Assembly (NCBI GenBank): GCA_946892665.1
Contig: CAMPOT010000001.1
Span: 124,001 to 188,000, forward strand
Source of the DNA: Chryseobacterium sp. Marseille-Q5410
GTDB lineage: Bacteria > Bacteroidota > Bacteroidia > Flavobacteriales > Weeksellaceae
Length of the DNA stretch: 64,000 nt
Direction: 5' to 3'
The position numbers and the translations under genes were made by a program. This document shows, one piece after another, positions 1-7,887 of the stretch (the first letter of the stretch is position 1; every line of letters begins with the position of its first letter). The notes beneath the pieces were generated by a model. The model made no database searches. It was not told the DNA's origin and saw only the letters and a list, made by a program, of their open reading frames with translations.

Positions 1-165
1 TTCCGCTTTTTGATCATTGATTTTATTCCGAATAAGTTGCGCCACATTTTTCGAGTAATCATCGAGCCCGTAACCGTTTTGCTGTTCGAAATTCAATTGA
101 GTAAGAGCTTTCAATATACTAGGGTGGCAACCTTCTGAATAATCATTTTTAAAGGAAATTTTCAT
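1..165 (-). CDS. Threonine aldolase family protein, N-terminal part (cut by window edge)
   Basis: The first 55 codons of a minus-strand gene, starting ATG at 165 and running off the left edge. The reading MKISFKNDYSEGCHP followed by an EQQNGYG stretch is the characteristic amino end of PLP-dependent low-specificity L-threonine aldolases and related beta-eliminating lyases, which cleave threonine or allo-threonine to glycine and acetaldehyde in the cytoplasm. The PLP-binding lysine lies outside the window, so the substrate cannot be judged. It is divergent from the DtxR-like regulator. Family assignment is good; the exact enzyme is inferred. Confidence 0.8.
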   Translation of the reverse strand, partial: MKISFKNDYSEGCHPSILKALTQLNFEQQNGYGLDDYSKNVAQLIRNKINDQKAE

Positions 166-290
166 GGTAAAAAGTATTGTAATAAGACAATCGTAAATTC
201 GAGGTGGTTAAAAATAGAAAAAAAGGTGATTAAACCCTCAAAAAAGGGTTTTTTAACCCCACATTTTATTTAATTTTTATTTCATCTTTG

Positions 291-444
291 TAATGCAAAA
301 GAAATATAACAAAAAACTAATAACCATTTATATTTAGACCAAACTAGACGATTTCATTTTCTTTGAAGTTTTCCCAAAATTTAAAAACAATTTGATCTTC
401 AAGAGGTTTACTAAACGCACAATTCCCCTTGTGCGTTTTTTTTG
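291..444 (+). ncRNA. Candidate small RNA ending in an orphan terminator
   Basis: A strong rho-independent terminator at 413-444 points in the plus direction, but no plus-strand gene lies upstream of it; the only upstream gene is transcribed the other way. A near-consensus -7 element (CATCTTTG, one mismatch to TAnnTTTG) sits at 283-290, which would give a transcript of about 150 nt. I recognise no known RNA family. It could instead be an attenuated leader of the DtxR-like gene, although that gene has its own -7 element after the terminator. Confidence 0.35.
413..444 (+). terminator. Intrinsic terminator with no upstream plus-strand gene
   Basis: The arms AAACGCACAA and TTGTGCGTTT enclose a TTCCCC loop and are followed by an uninterrupted T run. 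This is a textbook intrinsic terminator in the plus direction. Confidence 0.75.
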
Positions 445-467
445 TCGATATATTATTGTTAGATTTG
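442..467 (+). promoter_or_regulatory. Promoter of the DtxR-like gene
   Basis: TAGATTTG (460-467) matches TAnnTTTG exactly and ends 21 bases before the chosen ATG at 489. The nearest upstream TTG (442-444) is only 15 bp away, shorter than usual, so the -33 part is uncertain. Confidence 0.5.
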
Positions 468-488
468 TGTTTCAAGCAATCTAACTTA

Positions 489-1139
489 ATGATCTCCCTT
501 ACCGAAGAAAATTACCTAAAAGCCATTTTTCACTTAATGAATACTGATCATACAGTCACCATCAACGAATTGAGCAAGCTTCTGAGCGTGAAAATGCCGA
601 GCGTAAATAACATGATGAAGAAATTCGCCGAAAAAGGCTGGGTGGTTTACGAAAGTTATAAACCTTTGAAAATTACAGATTCCGGAAAAAAACAAGCTGC
701 TTTGGTTGTTCGAAAACATCGTTTAACAGAAATGTTTCTGGTGGAAAAAATGAATTTCGGTTGGGAAAATGTGCATGAAATCGCAGAACAACTGGAACAT
801 ATTCATTCCGAAACTTTTTTCGATAAAATGGATGAACTCCTGAATTATCCTAAATATGATCCACATGGTGAACCCATTCCCGATAAAGAAGGAAACATCA
901 TTGCCCAAGATCTAAAAAAACTAAGCAACTGCAAAGTGGGAGAATCTATTGTTTTCACCGCTGTTACGATTACCGATGAAGATTTTTTAAACTTCTTAAA
1001 TAAAAAAAAATTGGTTTTAGGAAAAGAAATCAAAGTTTTAAACATTGAAAAGTTCGACAAATCCATGCTTGTAAAAATCCAGGAAGAAGAAATCTTACTC
1101 AGCCATATGGTTTGCGACAAAATATTGGTGAAACAATAA
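489..1139 (+). CDS. DtxR/MntR-family metal-dependent transcriptional regulator
   Basis: A 216-aa cytoplasmic repressor-type protein of the Fe2+/Mn2+-sensing DtxR/MntR family. In order: a winged helix (about residues 1-65, opening MISLTEENYLKAIFHL), a metal-binding and dimerisation region (about 70-135, with HRLTEMFL, a His/Glu-rich EHIHSE and DPHGEPIP) and a FeoA/SH3-like C-terminal domain. The frame is open upstream to a TTG at 429, but that TTG lies inside the terminator hairpin and the extra residues match nothing in the family, so ATG 489 is chosen. No transporter is adjacent, so the metal and targets are unknown. The next gene has its own promoter. Confidence 0.88.
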   Translation: MISLTEENYLKAIFHLMNTDHTVTINELSKLLSVKMPSVNNMMKKFAEKGWVVYESYKPLKITDSGKKQAALVVRKHRLTEMFLVEKMNFGWENVHEIAEQLEHIHSETFFDKMDELLNYPKYDPHGEPIPDKEGNIIAQDLKKLSNCKVGESIVFTAVTITDEDFLNFLNKKKLVLGKEIKVLNIEKFDKSMLVKIQEEEILLSHMVCDKILVKQ

Positions 1140-1157
1140 TTTCACCTTCAAGAGTTT

Positions 1158-1188
1158 TTGGAACATTGCCACAATTGACCTAACTTTG
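1158..1188 (+). promoter_or_regulatory. Promoter of pruA
   Basis: TTG (1158-1160), a 20-bp spacer and TAACTTTG (1181-1188) match the Bacteroidota housekeeping promoter. The leader to the ATG at 1224 would be about 30 nt. Confidence 0.7.
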
Positions 1189-1223
1189 TAACATTCACAA
1201 AAAAATCAATAAAAATTAAAAAT

Positions 1224-2849
1224 ATGTCAAAAGCAATTTCGCAGGTTCCTTTCGCAGTGAACGAACCGGTAAGAACCTACGAACCGGGTTCTGCCGAAGT
1301 GAAATCCTTAATATCAACCTACAAAAAAATGTGGGCAGAAAAGGTAGAAATCCCAATGATCATCAATGGAAAAGAGGTAAAATCTGATGAAAAAATTTCC
1401 ATTAGCTCTCCTCAGGATCACCAGCACGACCTCGGTTTTTATTACAAAGGTAATATGCAGCATGTGGATGAAGCCATCAACACAGCTCTTGCTGCGAAAG
1501 AAAAATGGAATAATCTAGGTTGGGAGCAACGTGCATCTATTTTCCTGAAAGCGGCCGATTTAATCGCTGGTCCTTACCGCGACCAACTCAATGCAGCTAC
1601 CATGATTGGGCAAAGTAAGAATGTTCATCAGGCTGAAATTGATGCAGCTTGTGAATTCATCGATTTTTTAAGATATAATGTTGAATTCATGACGGAAATT
1701 TATTCCGAGCAGCCGGTTTCCGATGCTGGAATTTGGAATCGCTCCGAATATCGTCCCCTGGAAGGTTTTTGCTTTGCGGTAACGCCATTTAACTTTACTG
1801 CAATTGCCGGAAACTTACCAACCTGTATGGCGTTGATGGGAAATGTGGTGGTTTGGAAACCTTCTGATAAGCAAGTTCTTTCGGCTAAAATTATTATGGA
1901 TATTCTTACAGAAGCTGGATTACCTGCCGGTGTAATCAATATGGTTTTCACAGATGGTAAAGAAACTGCTGAAAAAGTTTTGGCACACCCGGATTTCGCC
2001 GGACTGCATTTTACAGGTTCAACAAAAGTTTTCCAGGGAATGTGGAAAATGATTGGCGACAACATTCACCAATACAGAACATATCCAAGAATTGTAGGAG
2101 AAACAGGAGGTAAAGACTTCGTCATGGTACATCCATCTGCTAATGTAGATGCGGTTGCAACAGGATTGGTACGTGGAGCTTTTGAATATCAGGGACAGAA
2201 ATGTTCAGCAGCATCTAGAGCCTATATTCCGAAATCTCTTTGGGATGATGTGAAAAATGCGATGGAAGCTCAATTGAAAACCGTGAAAATGGGAAGTCCG
2301 GAAGAACCTTCTAATTTTATCAATGCGGTAATTGACAAAAATTCTTTTGAAAAGTGCAAAGGATATATTGAAAGAGCTGAAAAATCCGCAGAAGCTGAGA
2401 TTATTTTCGGTGGAAAATGTGACGATTCTAAAGGATGGTTTGTTGAACCAACTGTAATCGAAACCACCAACCCTAAATATGAATCGGTTTGCGAAGAAAT
2501 TTTCGGACCAATTCTTTCCGTTTATGTATATGAAGATCAAAACTGGGAAGAAACTTTAAAACTGGTTGATGAAACGTCCCCATATTCTCTTACAGGATCG
2601 ATTTTTGCACAGGATCGTTATGCAATCGATGAGGCTTACAAAGCGTTAGAAAATGCTGCTGGAAACTTCTATATCAACGATAAACCTACCGGTGCAGTGG
2701 TTGGTCAGCAACCTTTTGGTGGTGCTAGAGCTTCGGGAACCAATGATAAAGCAGGATCTAAAATGAATCTTTTACGATGGGTTTCTGTAAGAAGTATCAA
2801 AGAAACCTTTGTTTCTCCGAAAGATTACAAATATCCTTATTTAGGATAA
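1224..2849 (+). CDS. pruA: L-glutamate gamma-semialdehyde (1-pyrroline-5-carboxylate) dehydrogenase
   Basis: A 541-aa NAD-dependent aldehyde dehydrogenase that oxidises glutamate semialdehyde, the product of proline dehydrogenase, to glutamate in proline catabolism. The length and the sequence around the active site match the stand-alone ALDH4-type enzyme, not the bifunctional PutA. The catalytic cysteine is Cys327 in GQKCSAASR and the general base is Glu293 in VGETGGKDF; the C-terminal GGARASGTNDKAG segment is also typical. No proline dehydrogenase gene is adjacent. It is a single-gene unit with its own promoter and a terminator directly behind it. Confidence 0.95.
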   Translation: MSKAISQVPFAVNEPVRTYEPGSAEVKSLISTYKKMWAEKVEIPMIINGKEVKSDEKISISSPQDHQHDLGFYYKGNMQHVDEAINTALAAKEKWNNLGWEQRASIFLKAADLIAGPYRDQLNAATMIGQSKNVHQAEIDAACEFIDFLRYNVEFMTEIYSEQPVSDAGIWNRSEYRPLEGFCFAVTPFNFTAIAGNLPTCMALMGNVVVWKPSDKQVLSAKIIMDILTEAGLPAGVINMVFTDGKETAEKVLAHPDFAGLHFTGSTKVFQGMWKMIGDNIHQYRTYPRIVGETGGKDFVMVHPSANVDAVATGLVRGAFEYQGQKCSAASRAYIPKSLWDDVKNAMEAQLKTVKMGSPEEPSNFINAVIDKNSFEKCKGYIERAEKSAEAEIIFGGKCDDSKGWFVEPTVIETTNPKYESVCEEIFGPILSVYVYEDQNWEETLKLVDETSPYSLTGSIFAQDRYAIDEAYKALENAAGNFYINDKPTGAVVGQQPFGGARASGTNDKAGSKMNLLRWVSVRSIKETFVSPKDYKYPYLG

Positions 2850-2869
2850 TCCTAAAACTTAACGAATTG

Positions 2870-2898
2870 AAACTCTGTCTTTTTGGCAGAGTTTTTTT
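2870..2898 (+). terminator. Intrinsic terminator after pruA
   Basis: Arms AAACTCTG (2870-2877) and CAGAGTTT (2887-2894), followed by a T run, lie 20 bases after the pruA stop codon. Confidence 0.85.
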
Positions 2899-3005
2899 AT
2901 TGAATAATTTACTTAAAAAAAAGAAAAGAACTTTTTTGATTTATTGTACGCTCTTAACTAACTCACATAGATTTTAACAAAATATTATATGTTTTAATAA
3001 GTACA

Positions 3006-3021
3006 TGGCACGCTTTTTACA
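3006..3021 (+). promoter_or_regulatory. Possible sigma-54-type promoter
   Basis: TGGCAC, five bases, TTACA resembles the -24/-12 consensus TGGCAC-N5-TTGCA with one change (A for G in the -12 GC). It lies 54 bases before the YtxH-like gene. No exact TAnnTTTG element was seen in this gap. Confidence 0.35.
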
Positions 3022-3074
3022 ATTACATAATTATCAAATTATTTTTTTTAACAAATCACTTAAAATTTAAAATT

Positions 3075-3317
3075 ATGAGCACTAAAAGAAACGGATTACT
3101 CGCACTATTAGGATTAGGAGCAGTAGCTTATTGGAAGTACAAAAATTCTACACCGGAAGAAAAACAAGCTGTAAAAGATAAATTTAACACAGCCAAAGAC
3201 AATTTGAACAAATTTGGAAGCGATTTGAAATCAAAAGCAAACGATGTAGCTTCACAAGTTCAAAATAAGGTAGATGAAGCGAAAACTTCAGCACAAAATT
3301 CTGTAAACCAGAACTAA
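3075..3317 (+). CDS. Small YtxH-like stress protein
   Basis: An 80-aa protein with a short hydrophobic N-terminal segment (about residues 8-22, GLLALLGLGAVAYW) and then a charged, Lys/Asp/Ala/Gln-rich amphipathic helical tail with LEA-like spacing (KDKFNTAKDNL, VQNKVDEAK). This matches the YtxH-like family of small membrane-anchored general-stress proteins, whose biochemical role is not established. It is monocistronic, between the pruA terminator and its own strong bidirectional terminator. A sigma-54-like element precedes it. The family name is moderately sure; the function is unknown. Confidence 0.7.
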   Translation: MSTKRNGLLALLGLGAVAYWKYKNSTPEEKQAVKDKFNTAKDNLNKFGSDLKSKANDVASQVQNKVDEAKTSAQNSVNQN

Positions 3318-3336
3318 ACATCGTTTTCATTTATAA

Positions 3337-3371
3337 AAAACCGCGATATGCTTTTTGCATATCGCGGTTTT
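3337..3371. terminator. Strong bidirectional terminator
   Basis: The 14-bp arms AAAACCGCGATATG (3337-3350) and CATATCGCGGTTTT (3358-3371) are perfectly complementary around a short loop. The hairpin can end the YtxH-like gene (plus) and the zinc peptidase gene (minus). Confidence 0.9.
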
Positions 3372-3406
3372 ATTTGAAATAGCTCCGAAGAAATCCGGTT
3401 TTTTTC

Positions 3407-4264
3407 TTATCTTAATAAGGCATTGAAAGTGTCTCCCTGTCGGATATCACCGGTGTTGTAGCCCTTCATAAACCATTCTTTCCTTTGTGCGGAACTCCCG
3501 TGTGTAAAACCTTCCTGATTGATATATCCTTGTGAACGTTTCTGAATATTGTCATCACCAACCGCCTCTGCTGCTGAAATCGCTGACTCGATATCGCCTG
3601 GTTCTAAAATCTTTTCACGGTTATCGGTTTGTCTTGCCCAAACTCCGGCATAGAAATCTGCCTGCAATTCAGTTGCTACGGAAACTCTGTTCATTTCAGC
3701 TTCCGAATATCTTCCACTAGATCTTAACTGATTTACTTTCTGCGTAGTTCCTAGCAAAGTTTGTACATGGTGCCCAATTTCATGAGCCATCACGTAAGCG
3801 ATCGAAAATTCTGTTACTTGGGCACCGAATCTTTGTTGCAGTTCTTGGAAGAAACTCATATCCATATAAACTGTTTGATCTGCCGGACAATAAAATGGTC
3901 CCATCGCAGCCTGTGCCGCTCCACAACCAGATTGCGTAGCGTTTTCAAACAAAACTACCTTTGGCGGACTGTATTGCATCCCATTTTCCTGGAAAATCTT
4001 TGCCCAGGTTTTTTCAGTTTGCCCAGTAATCATCTGGACAAATTCTCTAACTTTCAATTCATCTGCCGACAAATCTCTTTGCTCGGTTTGTTGGGACGAA
4101 CTGCCAATTCCTGATGAAAGAATAGCTGAAGGGTCGCCTCCAAGGAAAAAGATAATTGCAGCAATGATCAGCGTTCCTAGACCACCTCCAACTAGCATTC
4201 CGCCGCCTCCGCCGGTGCCTCTGCGGTCGTCTACATTTTCACTTCTATCGTTTGTCCATTTCAT
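3407..4264 (-). CDS. Putative neutral zinc metallopeptidase (YpfJ family)
   Basis: A 285-aa membrane-anchored protein. An acidic and glycine-rich N-terminus (GTGGGGG) precedes one membrane helix (about residues 24-43); the rest is the YpfJ-type peptidase domain. The zinc site HEIGHHVQ is present, with the further conserved ELQADFYAGVWA segment that supplies the third ligand. Physiological substrates of the family are unknown. It stands alone, ends at the shared bidirectional terminator and follows a broken gene on the same strand. Start ATG at 4264. Confidence 0.88.
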   Translation of the reverse strand: MKWTNDRSENVDDRRGTGGGGGMLVGGGLGTLIIAAIIFFLGGDPSAILSSGIGSSSQQTEQRDLSADELKVREFVQMITGQTEKTWAKIFQENGMQYSPPKVVLFENATQSGCGAAQAAMGPFYCPADQTVYMDMSFFQELQQRFGAQVTEFSIAYVMAHEIGHHVQTLLGTTQKVNQLRSSGRYSEAEMNRVSVATELQADFYAGVWARQTDNREKILEPGDIESAISAAEAVGDDNIQKRSQGYINQEGFTHGSSAQRKEWFMKGYNTGDIRQGDTFNALLR

Positions 4265-4309
4265 AATAAATATCGTTTAAATAAAATTTGAAATTAAAGA
4301 TATAAAAAA

Positions 4310-4597
4310 TTATTGATTGAGCTTATTTCGCTTCAACCAATTACTTGTTGATTGATATACAGATACGCAATCATTCACCCAATTCTGCCACAGAAATTAC
4401 AGCGCCAATAAACTGCTCGACAAAATGAATACAAAAATATCGCTGAGCAATCCTACTAATATGCTTTTTAAACTTTCAAATATCCCAAAATCTGCATTGG
4501 TAATCGGATGAAAGATAAAAACAACCCTTAAAACCAAAGACACTAAGAGATAAAAAATCCCCAAGTACAAAAACGGTTTGATTTTTTTGGAATCCAT
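4310..4597 (-). pseudogene. Remnant of an LTA-synthase/sulfatase-like membrane gene
   Basis: An ATG at 4597 opens 66 codons (MDSKKIKPFLYLGIFYLLVS onward) that read like the membrane-spanning N-terminus of flavobacterial LTA-synthase-family sulfatases, which normally exceed 600 residues. A TAA at 4397-4399 stops it in the third hydrophobic stretch. Behind the stop the same frame is open for 28 more codons (FLWQNWVNDC...KRNKLNQ) to TAA at 4310, a polar tail typical of a protein C-terminus. The picture fits loss of the middle of the gene. Family recognition is from memory of the N-terminal pattern. Confidence 0.55.
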
Positions 4598-4656
4598 TTA
4601 AAAGTATATAATTGATCTCATCTTCAAAAAAAATGAGATTTAAATTCATAGTAAAA

Positions 4657-5175
4657 CTACAAATTTCCGAAACCAATATTCCCCTTTTTCTCAGAAAGAT
4701 TTCTTTTAAAATCAATCATTTGCAAAGCTGTTACTGCCGCTTCTATTCCTTTGTTTCCTAAGCTTCCACCGCTTCTGGCGATAGATTGTTCTTTGTTGTC
4801 ATCGGTTAAGACACAGAAAATGGTGGGTACATCAGTTAAAATATTACAATCTTTAATTCCCTGTGCAACCGCGGAACAAATATAGTCGAAATGAGGAGTT
4901 TCCCCACGAATCACACATCCAATTGCAATTACCGCATCGAATTTTCTTTCTTTGCAAAGTTGCATCGAAGCATAATTGAGTTCAAATGCGCCAGGAACTT
5001 TAAAAATTGAGATATTTTCTTCTTTTACGCCTTCTTTTTTCAATACTTCTAATGCGCCGTCGCGCAGATTATGGGTTACAAAATCGTTCCATTCAGAAAC
5101 AACAATGCCAATTCTAAAAGAACCGGCATCATTAATCTGTAATGGTTTGTAATCTGAAAGATTTACCGTTGCCAT
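4657..5175 (-). CDS. ribH: 6,7-dimethyl-8-ribityllumazine synthase
   Basis: A 172-aa enzyme of riboflavin synthesis that condenses 5-amino-6-ribitylaminouracil with dihydroxybutanone phosphate to lumazine, usually in a large hollow oligomer. Visible family motifs are the PGAFE loop near residue 62, the GCVIRGETPHFDYI segment that binds substrate and phosphate, and a GNKG(I/V)EAA helix. It lies 12 bases behind the TPR protein gene and is probably co-transcribed with it. No other rib gene is adjacent. Confidence 0.95.
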   Translation of the reverse strand: MATVNLSDYKPLQINDAGSFRIGIVVSEWNDFVTHNLRDGALEVLKKEGVKEENISIFKVPGAFELNYASMQLCKERKFDAVIAIGCVIRGETPHFDYICSAVAQGIKDCNILTDVPTIFCVLTDDNKEQSIARSGGSLGNKGIEAAVTALQMIDFKRNLSEKKGNIGFGNL

Positions 5176-5187
5176 TGTATATTTTAT

Positions 5188-5898
5188 TTAGTAATATTTT
5201 ACCATTTCGATATAGGAATCGGACATTCCGTTATCGTAATCTTGATATTTTTCGTCGATGGTAGAGAAGTATTTCTTCGCTTCAGCATTCTTTTTCAATG
5301 CTAATGCTACCAAACCTGCTTTTCTTGTGAAATAATAAGAAGTGTAAGGATCATCTGATGCAGAAGTAGCTTTGTCTAATAATGATAAAGCTTCGTCATT
5401 TTTATTAAGGTTTATTTGGCAATCAGCCATCGCACCGTACTTCAAAGCCATCAGCACTTTATTTCCCGAAGAAAATTCGTCAAGCAGATTATAAGCTTCT
5501 TGATATTTACCTTCTTTGAATTTCAAAAGACCTGCGTTGTAAGCAGCGAGCTTCCCTACTTTAGTCCCAGAATATTCATTGTATGTTCCCAAATAACCAG
5601 GATTTGCAGCAGTTTTTCCGCCTAACGCTAATTCTTCTTTTCCATCTGCTAAATTTTTCTGAGCTGCAAGATAACTCAAGGTAGCTTCTTCATTTCTTGG
5701 TGCTACATAAAATTGCTGAAATGCAAAATAGCCTAACACTGCGATAACCAAAGCACCAAAAACAGTGATTAGTGTTTTAGAATGTTTTTCTAAAAAACGT
5801 TCTGTGTCCAATGCACCACGGTCTAAATCTTTGAAAATTTCAACAGTTTCCTTTCCTTCCAGATCTTTTTGGTGGTTGTTCGCTTTATCTTTTGCCAT
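5188..5898 (-). CDS. Tetratricopeptide-repeat membrane protein (YfgM-like)
   Basis: A 236-aa protein: charged cytoplasmic N-terminus, one membrane helix (about residues 44-66, TLITVFGALVIAVLGYFAF), then an extracytoplasmic helical domain with TPR-like pairs (for example KFKEGKYQEAYNLLDEF and NKNDEALSLLDKA). The layout matches YfgM-like proteins, which in other bacteria act near the Sec translocon; that role is not shown for this lineage. It is the first gene of a probable two-gene unit with ribH and has a clear promoter. Confidence 0.8.
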   Translation of the reverse strand: MAKDKANNHQKDLEGKETVEIFKDLDRGALDTERFLEKHSKTLITVFGALVIAVLGYFAFQQFYVAPRNEEATLSYLAAQKNLADGKEELALGGKTAANPGYLGTYNEYSGTKVGKLAAYNAGLLKFKEGKYQEAYNLLDEFSSGNKVLMALKYGAMADCQINLNKNDEALSLLDKATSASDDPYTSYYFTRKAGLVALALKKNAEAKKYFSTIDEKYQDYDNGMSDSYIEMVKYY

Positions 5899-5920
5899 AA
5901 TAGTATTAAAAATTGAAGTG

Positions 5921-5950
5921 CAAATTTAGATGTTTTATAACGATTTACAA
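5921..5950 (-). promoter_or_regulatory. Promoter of the TPR protein-ribH unit
   Basis: On the minus strand TTG (5950-5948), 19 bp, TAAATTTG (5928-5921) match the Bacteroidota consensus. The leader to the ATG at 5898 would be under 20 nt. Confidence 0.7.
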
Positions 5951-6026
5951 AATTATGTCTGAAAAAACATTTTTTAATTAAATCCTTAGCAAAATATTGA
6001 TTTTTTCAGAAGAATCTTTACGCATC

Positions 6027-6560
6027 TTAATATTCTAAAATGCTGTACACTTCTGCATTGAATTTTTTAAGAAGTTCTTCGCCGTGAAGGTCTTTCAAAC
6101 CAATTAAAAAACTGAATTGGACCACCTTTGCGCCCTGTTTTTCTACTAATTGTGCTGCAGCTTGGGTGGTTCCGCCGGTCGCAAGCAAATCGTCGTGAAC
6201 CAGAACTCTTTGTCCGGGCTTTATTAGTCCGGTACGCATTTCGATTTCTGCCGAACCATATTCTAGATCGTACTTTTCACCAATGAAAGGAGGCGGTAGT
6301 TTTCCAGCTTTTCTGATCAAGATAAAAGGAACTTCCAATGCAACAGCTATCGCAATTCCGAAAAGATAACCACGACTTTCAATTCCGCAAACCGCATCTA
6401 CTTTTCCTCGGCTGAAATTCACAAGATCGGCGATTACATCTTCATAAAGTTTCGGTTGAAGAAAAATCGGCGTGATATCTTTAAACTGAATCCCCGGCTT
6501 CGGAAAATCAGGAATATTTTCTATCGTATTTTCTAAATTTCGGATAAGTTCGCTTTTACT
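6027..6560 (-). CDS. apt: Adenine phosphoribosyltransferase
   Basis: A purine-salvage enzyme that makes AMP from adenine and PRPP. With the ATG at 6560 it has 177 residues, the usual length, and begins like other Apt proteins (about 15 residues before IPDFPKPGI). An ATG at 6596 would add 12 residues and overlap the upstream lipoprotein gene, so the shorter form is chosen. The PRPP-binding loop VLVHDDLLATGGT and the FKDITP segment are present. It follows the lipoprotein gene by 5 bases and may share its transcript. Confidence 0.93.
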   Translation of the reverse strand, partial: SKSELIRNLENTIENIPDFPKPGIQFKDITPIFLQPKLYEDVIADLVNFSRGKVDAVCGIESRGYLFGIAIAVALEVPFILIRKAGKLPPPFIGEKYDLEYGSAEIEMRTGLIKPGQRVLVHDDLLATGGTTQAAAQLVEKQGAKVVQFSFLIGLKDLHGEELLKKFNAEVYSILEY

Positions 6561-6565
6561 CATTT

Positions 6566-7717
6566 CTAATTGATTTTGTAGCTTGAAATCTTCCATTCGC
6601 CGTTAACATTCTTTAACCCGAAAGTAACCAACAGCGAAGTTGTTTGCCCATTTTTATCGGTTACATCGTAGGTAGCGTTCACACTTGCGTTGTTGCTCGT
6701 AACACTATTGGTCGTGACATTTTTTACATTAATATTTTTCACAGCGCCAAACCCGGAAGTCGGGTTGGAAAACGTTTCATAAGAACCCCAACTTGGATTT
6801 TCAGAAGTTTCGTAGGCTGCTTTCAAGTTCTTCGCGCTCAAATTATTCAAAAACTTAGATACACTGGTTTTGGGATCTGCTGTGGTTGCTACAGGATTTT
6901 CTGTAGTGGTCGCAGGTTGATCTGGGACCACAGATGGATCAGCAGTGACGTTGGTCGGATTATTAGCTGGATTTCCGGTAGGCATTAATAATGTTTTTGG
7001 ATTTACAGCAACACCGATTTTGGACATTTTAAAAGTTTTCTTGGTTGTCTTTACAGAAACGGTGATGTCGATTTGGTTATTGGAAATTTTTTCTGCCGGC
7101 AAAGATGCAAATCGCATATTAAAGCCTTTGAAATTATTATCCAACATCAAGTTTTTTGAAGTGAAAATTCTATTGCCGTTACTGAATACTTCAAGAATTG
7201 TTTCCAAAGCTGCTCCTTCGAAGACAATTGGGTTCCCTGTTCGATCGACCAACCTCGGTACAATTTGTAATGATTTTGGACCTAAAACACTATCAACCGC
7301 CACTGGTTTAGTCAAAATACTTAATGAATTAGCCGAGATATCATTTGGATCTGACTCTTTTGCCATTTCATTTCCGAAAATATTCATTTCACCTAATGAA
7401 GGTGGTCCGGTACTGGTCCAGTCGATTCCATTTTTTTGGGCTACCTGATCCGCAAGTGCAAAAATCTGGGGAACTTTCTTACCTTCAATTAATTTTCCCA
7501 AAGCGTTCAGTTCATTCACATCGCCATCCGCTTCTACTCCGAATGTTTTAAGGATATATAGGGCCTCACTGAATTTAATTTGTTTTAAAGTATTTAAACT
7601 GGAAGCCATATCGTTAATACTCGACTGCAAAGTTTTGGTATTGGTAGCATCTACGAAATCTTTCTTACAAGCAATCATTAAAAAGCAAAAAAGAAACAAG
7701 AACACAATTTTCTTCAT
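6566..7717 (-). CDS. Lipoprotein with NTF2-like C-terminal domain, function unknown
   Basis: A 383-aa exported lipoprotein. ATG 7717 is chosen because MKKIVFLFLFCFLMIAC gives a proper signal peptide with a lipobox cysteine at about residue 17; an in-frame ATG at 7786 only adds residues with no signal character. A helical N-terminal half (about 25-110, resembling DUF6694-type lipoproteins) is followed by a beta-rich middle, a Pro/Thr/Asn-rich linker with repeated NPxxxTADP-like units (about 245-280), and a C-terminal region ending GLKNVNGEWKISSYKIN, which looks like an NTF2/DUF4878-type fold. Probably faces the periplasm. No function can be assigned. Confidence 0.75.
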   Translation of the reverse strand: MKKIVFLFLFCFLMIACKKDFVDATNTKTLQSSINDMASSLNTLKQIKFSEALYILKTFGVEADGDVNELNALGKLIEGKKVPQIFALADQVAQKNGIDWTSTGPPSLGEMNIFGNEMAKESDPNDISANSLSILTKPVAVDSVLGPKSLQIVPRLVDRTGNPIVFEGAALETILEVFSNGNRIFTSKNLMLDNNFKGFNMRFASLPAEKISNNQIDITVSVKTTKKTFKMSKIGVAVNPKTLLMPTGNPANNPTNVTADPSVVPDQPATTTENPVATTADPKTSVSKFLNNLSAKNLKAAYETSENPSWGSYETFSNPTSGFGAVKNINVKNVTTNSVTSNNASVNATYDVTDKNGQTTSLLVTFGLKNVNGEWKISSYKIN

Positions 7718-7832
7718 ATGTGATGGGTTTATTACAAATTTAAAAAAATTCCCGACAATGCTGGGAAATAATTTTTCGTAAATCATTGCTGATAAAGAAT
7801 ATTAGAGGAAAAAATTTCAATTAAAAATATAA

Positions 7833-7869
7833 AGCAAAAAAAGTCCTGATAATCAAATTACCAGGACTT
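7833..7869 (-). terminator. Terminator of the act operon
   Basis: Read on the minus strand, AAGTCCTGGTAAT and ATTATCAGGACTT pair around a 3-base loop and run into seven Ts. It sits 19 bases behind the actF stop codon. Confidence 0.88.
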
Positions 7870-7887
7870 ATTGTGCAAACACCTTAA

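Larger units (their letters stand above)
166..488. other. Intergenic region between divergent genes
   Basis: This 323-base gap separates the threonine aldolase start from the DtxR-like start. It holds a weak hairpin at 232-251, a near-consensus -7 element (CATCTTTG, 283-290), a strong plus-strand intrinsic terminator at 413-444 and a perfect -7 element just before the regulator gene. No convincing protein-coding frame is visible. Confidence 0.6.

Noticed and set aside
232-251. AAACCCT/AGGGTTT hairpin as a terminator
   Set aside because: Only seven base pairs in an A+T-rich stretch, with no gene reading into it on the plus strand; too weak to call.
1569-1573. Avoidance of the presumed restriction site in this chromosome
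   Set aside because: GGTCC occurs here and similar GGNCC words occur elsewhere in the window, so no avoidance can be claimed without counting against expectation.
4613-4640. ATCTCAT/ATGAGAT inverted repeat behind ribH
   Set aside because: The T run lies in the loop and not after the stem, so it is not a standard terminator.
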